The notes beneath the pieces are model-generated. The model was given only the letters and a program-made list of their open reading frames with translations. It was not told the DNA's origin and ran no database searches. A stretch of 6,636 nt of DNA from Candidatus Hodarchaeota archaeon (GTDB lineage: Archaea > Asgardarchaeota > Heimdallarchaeia > Hodarchaeales > Hodarchaeaceae), in contig JAEOSP010000439.1 in assembly GCA_016840305.1 (NCBI GenBank), positions 1 through 6,636 of the forward strand. The letters are read 5' to 3'. Shown here one piece after another: positions 1 through 5,690 of this stretch. A program made the position numbers and the translations under genes. How positions within the stretch are numbered: the stretch's first letter is position 1; every line of letters begins with the position of its first letter.

Positions 1-516
1 GTACTTAAGAGTGATACACTACTATCAGAATCTACTGCCAATAAGGAATATCAAAGAACACTTTTCTTCACCTTTGAGACAATTGAAGCTGCTAACTTAG
101 CTAATCTTGATACTGAAGGTAAATTTCAATTGTACGATCTGGCCGGTCAATTAGATCTTCCTATTCATGCAACAAGAGATATAGCTGAAACAGTATTAGG
201 ATCTGTTGATCTAATCGTCTTTATATTTTCTACTGATAGTTTGCAATCACTTTTTGACATCTCACAATGGTTGAAAATTATTGATGAGTTCAATTTGCGT
301 GCAAATCGAGATCTTAGCTCTGCTTCCTTTATCCTTGTTAAAAATAAAGCAGATATGGAGTCATCTATTAATGAAACGATTATCCAAAGCATTTTGGACT
401 ATGATAAACGGTTTCTAAAATACTTTCAAGTAAGTTGTTTAACTGGGCAAAATTTGAAGGAATTTAAGAAATGGCTCGTTGATTACTGTTTTATTGGGGA
501 ATGTGAGGATGATTAA
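1..516 (+). CDS. Ras-superfamily small GTPase, 5'-truncated by window edge
   Basis: This is a GTP-binding molecular switch, presumably cytosolic or membrane-peripheral. The frame is open from base 1, giving 171 visible residues. The P-loop (G1) and about 30-40 N-terminal residues lie outside the window. Visible residues, counted from base 1: a switch I-like RTLFFTF around 19-25 with candidate Mg-coordinating Thr20, the G3 motif DLAGQ at 46-50 with a Ras Gln61-type glutamine, the G4 motif NKAD at 115-118, and a G5-like SCLTGQN at 145-151 that resembles the Rab SAKTGxN. The RTLFF...FQLYDLAGQ stretch also recalls bacterial and archaeal MglA, whereas G4/G5 look Ras/Rab-like. The C-terminus is acidic (ECEDD) with no prenylation CAAX box. 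A TTG at 130 could be called as a start, but it lies inside the fold directly before the G3 motif and is not the true start. The next gene begins 2 bases after the stop, so the two are very likely cotranscribed. Family assignment is firm; the subfamily is unresolved. Confidence 0.9.
   Translation, partial: VLKSDTLLSESTANKEYQRTLFFTFETIEAANLANLDTEGKFQLYDLAGQLDLPIHATRDIAETVLGSVDLIVFIFSTDSLQSLFDISQWLKIIDEFNLRANRDLSSASFILVKNKADMESSINETIIQSILDYDKRFLKYFQVSCLTGQNLKEFKKWLVDYCFIGECEDD
505..513 (+). promoter_or_regulatory. Shine-Dalgarno site for the Cys/His-module gene
   Basis: GAGGATGAT lies at the end of the GTPase reading frame, with its GAGG core 10 bases before the ATG at 519. It resembles the archaeal anti-16S consensus GGAGGTGAT with one inserted base. 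Its location inside the upstream coding region supports translational coupling within one transcript. Confidence 0.55.
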
Positions 517-518
517 AC

Positions 519-1733
519 ATGAAATCTGTGAATAATACGTCATTTAACTGTAAAATTTGTGATTCTGATATCATCTTCAATATACTTGATGAAACCTCCT
601 ATCAGTCTAAAACTGAGAAAAAAGAATTTTTTGGAATGCAATTAGTTACTTACAGAGTTTATCATGACGTAGGGTCTGTACGTCATCATAATGCTGTTCT
701 AGTTGATCATGAAGGAGCTTACAGAGGTCATGTAGATGCTTATTCAGAAAAAATAGAACAGACAGGATCTATCACATCCGATGACTTTTGGCTCATTTCT
801 GAAGAGGAACCATTACAAAGTCACTCAAAATTCGGTATTGTACTCTTTTTTGATTATAATGAGGGATGGATTCTTGATATTATCTGTCCTTTTAATGTTA
901 AACCAATTGAAATCACAAAAACAATATTGAACAAACTACAAGAAGCAGCATCAATCTATCAAAGGATCCCTGATCATCTAAGTATTCCAATAGCAGATAA
1001 GGTCTTTGATGTATTTCATAGCGACAATCAATTTATGATAATTACAAAGACATTAGAGGAAATCAAAGATGATTTTCAGGAACTTATTAAAACAATATTA
1101 ACTTATAATTTTGGCCATCGAAAGGGATTACCGAATAGTAAAGCCTTTAAAACATGTTTTAAACTTATGGATGTATCACAACCTTCTCCAGAATTGCTTC
1201 TGCGTCTTTTAACTGATGAAATTTTGCAAACTCCGATATTTGTACCGTTAGCGAACAATTTTCCAGTTGTAATGAAAGAACTTCAAGATGAATTTGATTT
1301 TCCAAAGGAATTATTTTCCCACCTCTTATTAGGCCAAACAACAGTAATAGATTTGCTAAGCTCACCAGAATACTTGACAAGAGCTGATGAATTGATTTCC
1401 ATTGTCGATTTTGGTAAGAAAATCACGGAAATCCAATATCGACAGGGACTCAGATCTTCACCTGAGATACAAACAGCGGTTAGAGACCTGTTAACACGGT
1501 TTAAAGTTGTAGCTGAACTTGAAAAGGGTGAATCCCCTAAAAAATTAGCTGATGTCATATTTTCTAAAGAATTCAAAAGTAAAGATGCTGATTTTGTAAA
1601 CCGAATGATACGTGAAATTCTATTACAAACACAAAAAGATGAACACTTAAGGGAAAAAGTTCAAGAATTAGTCAATATTCTTTCGGATAAACGATTAAAA
1701 CAAGTCAAAAAAGTATCAAAGGCGATATTCTAA
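519..1733 (+). CDS. Unrecognised protein: Cys/His N-terminal module, alpha/beta segment, helical C-terminus
   Basis: I do not recognise a named family. Residues 9-75 hold a CxxC pair (Cys11, Cys14) and clustered histidines (His49, His56, His57, His64, His71), which suggests a small zinc-binding module. This is inferred from residue pattern only. Residues 102-126 are hydrophobic and beta-like (HSKFGIVLFFDYNEG, then WILDIICPFN) and are followed by a helix at 129-148 and further alternating elements to about 198. This layout is reminiscent of longin or roadblock-like regulatory folds, but that is weak. Residues 205-404 are predicted helical and charged, ending in a basic tail (KRLKQVKKVSKAIF). 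There is no signal peptide or membrane helix, so it should be cytosolic. It starts 2 bases after the GTPase stop and ends 20 bases before a membrane-protein gene. That position makes it a candidate regulator, effector or adaptor of the GTPase, by context alone. The ATG start is supported by an SD-like site. Confidence 0.8.
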   Translation: MKSVNNTSFNCKICDSDIIFNILDETSYQSKTEKKEFFGMQLVTYRVYHDVGSVRHHNAVLVDHEGAYRGHVDAYSEKIEQTGSITSDDFWLISEEEPLQSHSKFGIVLFFDYNEGWILDIICPFNVKPIEITKTILNKLQEAASIYQRIPDHLSIPIADKVFDVFHSDNQFMIITKTLEEIKDDFQELIKTILTYNFGHRKGLPNSKAFKTCFKLMDVSQPSPELLLRLLTDEILQTPIFVPLANNFPVVMKELQDEFDFPKELFSHLLLGQTTVIDLLSSPEYLTRADELISIVDFGKKITEIQYRQGLRSSPEIQTAVRDLLTRFKVVAELEKGESPKKLADVIFSKEFKSKDADFVNRMIREILLQTQKDEHLREKVQELVNILSDKRLKQVKKVSKAIF

Positions 1734-1741
1734 GTAAGATC

Positions 1742-1746
1742 AGGTG
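1742..1746 (+). promoter_or_regulatory. Shine-Dalgarno site for the 200-aa membrane protein
   Basis: AGGTG sits 7 bases upstream of the ATG at 1754, in the 20-base gap after the preceding gene. It matches the archaeal SD core and supports this start codon. The gap is too short to suggest a separate promoter. Confidence 0.55.
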
Positions 1747-1753
1747 TCAAACT

Positions 1754-2356
1754 ATGCCATTAGTAAGTTTGGAATCAGCTATTCGTGTAATTGCTCTTAT
1801 ATTTTATTCTGGGATAGCCTACTATTTCTTTATGAAATATAGAAGGGATAAAATTGTAATTAGCTTGTACTGGATGGGTACATTTATTTCATGGGGAGTG
1901 GGTTCAATTATAGCCTTATTTGTGTATTTAGTTACAGATGATAATTTTCTAGCAAGTGATTTCTTTGGTCCGTTCATAGCATTTGGAGTGGGAATAATAG
2001 CGTCCAGTACGATAGAATTAGAATTAATAAATATTGATAAAAAAGTTTGGTATCTGATTGTAGGAACTATAACTCTAGTTGCCTCCGTATTTGCTTGGGA
2101 TCTAATTCCAATTCTGTTTGTGATCAATAAACTTGCTTTAGTATCATTAATATTTCTCGTACCGGTACCCTACGTCTATCTTGCTTATCAGGGTAGAGAT
2201 TTACGCTTAACTCTTGTTACACTTGCACTCTTTGTTCACATGCCTGTTTCACTTATATTCTTGGAATTATTCCCCTATCCAACTCTTCACCAAATCATCA
2301 TTCTTATTCTTGACATCTTACTCGCTTTAGGGTTGTTAGCATTTAAGAAAGAGTAA
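1754..2356 (+). CDS. Multi-pass membrane protein, about seven helices, unknown function
   Basis: This 200-residue protein is almost entirely membrane-embedded. Hydrophobic segments visible at about 9-27, 36-60, 69-88, 98-115, 118-145, 152-172 and 178-197 give roughly seven helices. A positively charged loop (KYRRDK, 28-33) follows helix 1, suggesting that loop is cytoplasmic. There is no soluble domain: the chain ends at AFKKE right after the last helix. Helix 4/5 carries WDLIP and helix 6 carries HMP, possible functional polar positions within the bilayer. I recognise no transporter or enzyme motif. It is last in the GTPase run, 20 bases after the preceding stop, so it may be the membrane anchor or receptor of the module (inference). 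Its size and helix pattern resemble the membrane half of the kinase-like protein encoded on the opposite strand at 3399-4220. The gene ends only 16 bases from the convergent minus-strand gene. Confidence 0.85.
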   Translation: MPLVSLESAIRVIALIFYSGIAYYFFMKYRRDKIVISLYWMGTFISWGVGSIIALFVYLVTDDNFLASDFFGPFIAFGVGIIASSTIELELINIDKKVWYLIVGTITLVASVFAWDLIPILFVINKLALVSLIFLVPVPYVYLAYQGRDLRLTLVTLALFVHMPVSLIFLELFPYPTLHQIIILILDILLALGLLAFKKE

Positions 2357-2372
2357 TTAGAGAATAAACTCA

Positions 2373-3383
2373 TTAAATGTAGAAACGTTTGAGAATTCTG
2401 CAGATTGTTAGAGAAATCCACAGCTTCATCTCATTAGCCTTCGGAGTATCTTTGACAGTGTGCTTTGGAGAGTAGGATAGTTTCCAGAGCCCGTCACTCT
2501 GTTGGTTTTCAATGATCCAAGTAAGGGCTTTGTTAATATCTGGATCTTCCTTGGTAAACCCAATTAAAGATATTGAATCAAGGGCTACAATAAGATTGTT
2601 CCACCAGAAAGGGTATTGAAATTTAACCCAATATCCTGCATCTTTATAAGATGAATAATGAGAATCCTCCTGAAAGAATTTCTTTTTTAGTAACTTTGCA
2701 GCTTGTTTCGCTTCAGATGAATGACGGTGAATTGAATGGGCAGCAAATGCACGAATAACCATTCCAGTCCAGTTATGGGAAGAAGGTTTATCGAAATTCT
2801 GATAGGGTATCGGTTTCACATCTTGTGATGTCAGTTTTATAGTTTCTTTCCACGGGATATCTAATGCCATCAAAGAATTTGCTAACCATCCTCTATCATT
2901 TTGACGAACTGATATAAGCCATTGGATACCTTTTTCAATTCTTGGATCATCTTCATAACCAGCTTTTATGAGGAGTGATAGTAACGCTCCAGTATAATAT
3001 GCTGCGTATTGATTTCCTAACATCCCTCGTATATCTCCTTCCTCTGTTTGACATTTGAAGATATAGCTGCATGCTTTAGCTATTGATGGATGTGATTTAT
3101 CCATCTCATATTTTTCGATAAGAAATCGCATCTGTTTCCAAGTTTCGGTTAGACCGTAATTTACTGCAGGATGTTTCTGTCTATTTCTACTGGGTGATTT
3201 CCAGCAACCGTTTGGTTGTTGTTTTCTAAGGATATTTCGGGGTTCAGGTAGGGACCATAAGGAAATGATAGCTGGGACTACTTCCTCCAGCAAATCTCTT
3301 TTTACAAAATAAACAATTGGTTCGTTGTTGGACTGAATTAAAGTGGTTATTGGATTGAATTTGAGCTTCGTCAACCACACCAA
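2373..3383 (-). CDS. Terpenoid cyclase/prenyltransferase-type alpha-alpha toroid protein
   Basis: This 336-residue protein carries QW-like repeats typical of the squalene-cyclase/prenyltransferase toroid: QQPNGCW at 55-61, QTEEG at 112-116, RQNDRGW at 160-166 and QQSDGLW at 294-300. Between them lie helix pairs such as YAAYYTGALLSLLIKAG, and the segment WVKFQYPFWWNNLIVALDSI at 252-271, a pattern common in stand-alone members of this fold. The DXDD proton-donor motif of squalene-hopene cyclases and the DCTAE of oxidosqualene cyclases are both absent, and the length is about half that of a full cyclase (over 600 residues). It may therefore be a single-barrel binding protein or an enzyme of another chemistry; cyclisation should not be assumed. 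There is no signal peptide. The start is TTG at 3383 or GTG at 3380; a stop lies two codons upstream of the TTG, so no longer start exists. It follows the membrane-sensor gene by 15 bases and is likely cotranscribed. Confidence 0.85.
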   Translation of the reverse strand: MVWLTKLKFNPITTLIQSNNEPIVYFVKRDLLEEVVPAIISLWSLPEPRNILRKQQPNGCWKSPSRNRQKHPAVNYGLTETWKQMRFLIEKYEMDKSHPSIAKACSYIFKCQTEEGDIRGMLGNQYAAYYTGALLSLLIKAGYEDDPRIEKGIQWLISVRQNDRGWLANSLMALDIPWKETIKLTSQDVKPIPYQNFDKPSSHNWTGMVIRAFAAHSIHRHSSEAKQAAKLLKKKFFQEDSHYSSYKDAGYWVKFQYPFWWNNLIVALDSISLIGFTKEDPDINKALTWIIENQQSDGLWKLSYSPKHTVKDTPKANEMKLWISLTICRILKRFYI

Positions 3384-3387
3384 TATT

Positions 3388-3393
3388 CACTCC
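3388..3393 (-). promoter_or_regulatory. Shine-Dalgarno site deciding a non-ATG start
   Basis: On the minus strand GGAGTG lies in the 15-base gap between the two minus-strand genes. The GGAG core is 6 bases before TTG (3383) and 9 bases before GTG (3380). GTG is the commoner alternative start, so 3380 may be the true first codon. The difference is one residue. Confidence 0.5.
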
Positions 3394-3398
3394 AAAGT

Positions 3399-4220
3399 TT
3401 AAAGCTCACGGATTTTATAGAGTAAATTGCTTCCCTTAGTACAATCTTCCATAGCTTCATTGAGCTGTGATTCAACTTCCTCGGATTTTATATTGCCTTT
3501 GGCATATTCTACACGGCCCATGATTGCCTGCAAGATTTGGGCCAATTTATGTGAATAATCATCCTTCAAGAGGTATTTCTGTGTTAACAGAAGAGTATAT
3601 TCCAAATGGACGTATATGAAAATACCAAATGCAGACACGGAGATAGCAGAAAGAGATAGGATAACCTCCAGCTCGAGATTTGAAGGTAATATTGACAAAA
3701 CAAGGTTAAAAACAATCAAAACGGCTATAAATATAAAAAAGTAAATGCTATTACTTGCTAATGCAAGAAATCGTGTTCTTTTGAAAATTGCATGATAGAA
3801 AACACCACCAATAATCATTAACTGGATTATTTGAACAACAATATATGCAATATCTATTGGAACGACAAAATGCACTATTAAAAGCCCAAGTGAGATTAAT
3901 GCACCCAGAAACACTTCAATTTTTCTATCATAATCACTTACATAAGCAAAAAACACCAGGGCTAACATATAGATTCCCAGAGTTGAAAAAATTTCACTAA
4001 TGAAGAATATGAAATTATAAATTGTTACATCAGTGAGGTCCAAAATTAAAAATTCTGTAAGGGGACTGAAAGCAAGAAGTAAAAATCCTACTGTCAACGC
4101 TAAAAATCGGATATGCCCTTCTTTTCTATAATAGTCTAAAAATATGATTACTCCCAGAATACGAATGATGCTTAAAAGAATTAAATAAAAAGAATACATT
4201 ACTGGAGGAAAAAATGTCAT
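3399..4220 (-). CDS. Seven-helix membrane sensor with histidine-kinase-like DHp hairpin, no ATPase domain
   Basis: Residues 1-206 form about seven membrane helices (8-30, 35-60, 66-95, 103-121, 122-145, 152-178, 182-206), resembling the 7TM input domains of some sensor kinases. The cytoplasmic tail 207-273 looks like the two-helix dimerisation/phosphotransfer domain (HisKA). Helix 1 contains an H-box-like DYSHKLAQILQAIMG with candidate His224; helix 2 is about 249-271 (SQLNEAMEDC, then NLLYKIREL). The chain stops exactly where a HATPase_c domain would begin. The next 15 bases lead straight into another gene, so no detached ATPase or frameshift remnant is present. The residue after His224 is Lys, where active kinases usually have Glu or Asp. 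It therefore probably cannot phosphorylate itself; it may be a receptor, dimer partner or phosphotransfer protein working with a kinase encoded elsewhere. The ATG at 4220 is fixed by an in-frame stop two codons further upstream (TAA). Membrane topology is clear; the DHp assignment is moderately sure. Confidence 0.8.
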   Translation of the reverse strand: MTFFPPVMYSFYLILLSIIRILGVIIFLDYYRKEGHIRFLALTVGFLLLAFSPLTEFLILDLTDVTIYNFIFFISEIFSTLGIYMLALVFFAYVSDYDRKIEVFLGALISLGLLIVHFVVPIDIAYIVVQIIQLMIIGGVFYHAIFKRTRFLALASNSIYFFIFIAVLIVFNLVLSILPSNLELEVILSLSAISVSAFGIFIYVHLEYTLLLTQKYLLKDDYSHKLAQILQAIMGRVEYAKGNIKSEEVESQLNEAMEDCTKGSNLLYKIREL

Positions 4221-4232
4221 GTTGAATTACTA

Positions 4233-4238
4233 CTCCTT
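4233..4238 (-). promoter_or_regulatory. Shine-Dalgarno site for the 7TM-DHp gene
   Basis: On the minus strand AAGGAG precedes the ATG at 4220 with a 12-base spacer. This is slightly long but plausible. It lies between the predicted transcription start near 4250 and the start codon. Confidence 0.45.
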
Positions 4239-4271
4239 GTAGAATAATAATAATATGATTTCTGATTCAAT

Positions 4272-4283
4272 GATATAAATATC
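4272..4283 (-). promoter_or_regulatory. TATA-like element in the divergent promoter region
   Basis: On the minus strand the element reads GATATTTATATC. It is preceded by a purine-rich stretch (GGGGGAG) in the BRE position. Transcription would be expected to start about 25 bases downstream, near 4250, leaving a leader of about 30 bases that contains an AAGGAG site before the ATG at 4220. The element is nearly self-complementary, so it could also act toward the plus-strand gene, giving a leader of about 60 bases there. This is inference from archaeal promoter geometry. Confidence 0.45.
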
Positions 4284-4330
4284 CTCCCCCATTATTGTGA
4301 TCTGAGGGCTTTTTCGTTTGCCGAGAGAAG

Positions 4331-4340
4331 AATACATAAA
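4331..4340 (+). promoter_or_regulatory. Candidate TATA box for a leaderless C45 hydrolase transcript
   Basis: AATACATAAA follows a purine-rich stretch (GAGAGAAG) and is centred about 27 bases before the ATG at 4362. No Shine-Dalgarno sequence lies directly upstream of that ATG. This geometry fits an archaeal leaderless transcript beginning at or next to the start codon. The match to the TATA consensus is only moderate. Confidence 0.35.
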
Positions 4341-4361
4341 ACCCCTAAACATAGCCATGTA

Positions 4362-5492
4362 ATGATTCTGATGGAAAATCGAGAATACGACTTACAAAAG
4401 GTAAATTTTCACCACCTAATCCTTGATGGCACTCAATATGAAGTAGGTAAGCAATTAGCACAAATGATTGAAGAATTACCAGGTGGGAGGGAATTTGCAG
4501 CCTCAGGCAACATTAACTATAAAAAGGTAGGATTTCCCAACTTTGATAGTTTATGGGACTATAGTGAAGAATGCTGTCCAGGGATTAGTCAAGAAATTCA
4601 AGGGTTTGCGGATCATTTTGATGTGACTCCTGATAAAATTCCTTTTTGGAACTGGACCTTTAACGATACTATTGAAGGTAAATGTTCACAGCTTGCTATT
4701 TTACCTTCTTTTTCTCAAAATAATAGGATGTATGTAGGACGGAGTTATGAATGGAATCACAGAGAAGAGGATTTGAAGTTAATAACAACTCGTGTTAAAG
4801 GAAAGGCAAAACATATTGGATTTTCCTGTTTATTACATGGCCGGCATGATGGAATGAATGAATATGGACTCGTGGTTTCGATGACAGGTGGGGGAATTTT
4901 TGGTGTTCCATTCAAACATAAGGGTCCAATGTTCTGGTTAGCAATTCGTACTTTATTGGACACTTGCACATCGGTTGAAAGTGCTCTGAAATGTTTAGAA
5001 AAACTACCAGTGACAGGATATTTCACGCTTCTCCTTGCAGATAGACAGTCAAACGCTGCCATTGTAGAAGTTGCTGACGAGAAGATGGGTATTCACCAAA
5101 TAAATAAGGATGATACTGATCCATTCGTTTATTCAGTGAATCATTTTCGTTTATCTGAAATGGAGCAATTTAATAAGCTGAATTGTGGCATTATTACTCA
5201 TTCAAAAATACGAGAAAAGCTGATTAATGATTGGTACCGATCTAAGACTCCTAACATAAGAAAAGATGATATACGATCACTCTTTGCAACTCTTCACCCA
5301 GAAGGTTTGTGTAATCATTTTTATGATGATGGCTTTGGTACACTGTGGTCAATGGTTTTTGATATCACTCAAGGTTTGGTCGATGTATGTTTTAGTGCTC
5401 CTACACACAACCAATACCATAGTTTTGACTTAAAGGGTGCCTCTGGTATGAGTGAGTATCCTACAGTAGTCCCCATCACGAAATGGTACTGA
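4362..5492 (+). CDS. C45-type Ntn-hydrolase (acyltransferase/amidase)
   Basis: This is a self-processing N-terminal-nucleophile hydrolase of the acyl-CoA:6-aminopenicillanate acyltransferase (C45)/linear-amide hydrolase group. The family acts on amide bonds or transfers acyl groups; the substrate here cannot be read from sequence. The predicted nucleophile is Cys108 in EGKCSQLA. Autocleavage before it would give a propeptide or alpha chain of about 107 residues and a beta chain of about 269. Supporting motifs in family order are GRSYEWN at 126-132, GRHDGMNEYGLVVSMTGG at 160-177, LLLADRQSNAAIVEV at 223-237, VNHF at 259-262 (oxyanion-type Asn), LHPEGLCNH at 311-319 and GTLWSMVFDI at 326-335. 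The 376-residue length is normal for the family. No signal peptide or membrane helix is visible, so it is probably cytosolic. The start is ATG 4362, with an alternative in-frame ATG at 4371; no SD site distinguishes them. It is divergent from the membrane-sensor gene. Confidence 0.88.
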   Translation: MILMENREYDLQKVNFHHLILDGTQYEVGKQLAQMIEELPGGREFAASGNINYKKVGFPNFDSLWDYSEECCPGISQEIQGFADHFDVTPDKIPFWNWTFNDTIEGKCSQLAILPSFSQNNRMYVGRSYEWNHREEDLKLITTRVKGKAKHIGFSCLLHGRHDGMNEYGLVVSMTGGGIFGVPFKHKGPMFWLAIRTLLDTCTSVESALKCLEKLPVTGYFTLLLADRQSNAAIVEVADEKMGIHQINKDDTDPFVYSVNHFRLSEMEQFNKLNCGIITHSKIREKLINDWYRSKTPNIRKDDIRSLFATLHPEGLCNHFYDDGFGTLWSMVFDITQGLVDVCFSAPTHNQYHSFDLKGASGMSEYPTVVPITKWY

Positions 5493-5690
5493 CAACACCT
5501 TTTAAACCTAGTTGAAAATTAGTTAAGACGTCGTCAAAGTACCAATTTACGATGTTCAGGAAAATGTCGTATATCCAACGATAAATGTTCCTAAAAAAAT
5601 ATTGTTTTAGCATATTCTTTATGGATTATTCGATGAAATTTTTAACTATAGAAGTGTTAACACAAAAAATTTGTTGGAGAAATTGAATAA
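5493..5690. other. Non-coding spacer between convergent genes
   Basis: This 198-base AT-rich stretch separates the C45 hydrolase from the convergent orphan gene. The only ATG-started frames I found are about ten codons long, and no RNA gene structure is evident. It holds several A/T runs and a short perfect palindrome GTGTTAACAC at 5654-5663. Confidence 0.6.
5664..5669 (-). terminator. T-run, possible terminator of the minus-strand orphan gene
   Basis: On the minus strand there is a run of six T about 22 bases after the TAG stop at 5691-5693. A second run of seven lies further on, near 5593-5599. Archaeal RNA polymerase can terminate at U-tracts without a strong hairpin. In AT-rich DNA such runs are also common by chance, so this is a weak call. 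Confidence 0.3.

Noticed and set aside
130..516. A separate 128-residue gene starting at TTG 130
   Set aside because: The frame is open back to base 1 and encodes switch I of the same GTPase. Starting at 130 would cut the fold immediately before G3.
505..516. C-terminal prenylation (CAAX) site on the GTPase
   Set aside because: The C-terminus is GECEDD; the cysteine is not in a CAAX context.
1165..1576. Two overlapping minus-strand frames inside the Cys/His-module gene
   Set aside because: Both are antisense shadows of a longer coding frame, with low-complexity composition and no supporting start signals.
2373..3383. Full squalene-hopene cyclase
   Set aside because: It has half the expected length and no DXDD or DCTAE motif, so only the toroid fold is supported.
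3384..3398. Frameshift remnant of a missing HATPase_c domain after the DHp hairpin
   Set aside because: Only 15 bases separate the stop from the next gene, and that gene encodes an unrelated toroid fold.
4757..5062. Minus-strand 101-codon frame inside the C45 hydrolase gene
   Set aside because: It is antisense to well-conserved enzyme motifs and has no SD site or recognisable protein; it is a shadow frame.
5654..5663. Perfect palindrome GTGTTAACAC next to an A-run, as a hairpin terminator or operator
   Set aside because: It has no loop, and is AT-rich and short enough to occur by chance. No second copy was seen near any promoter.
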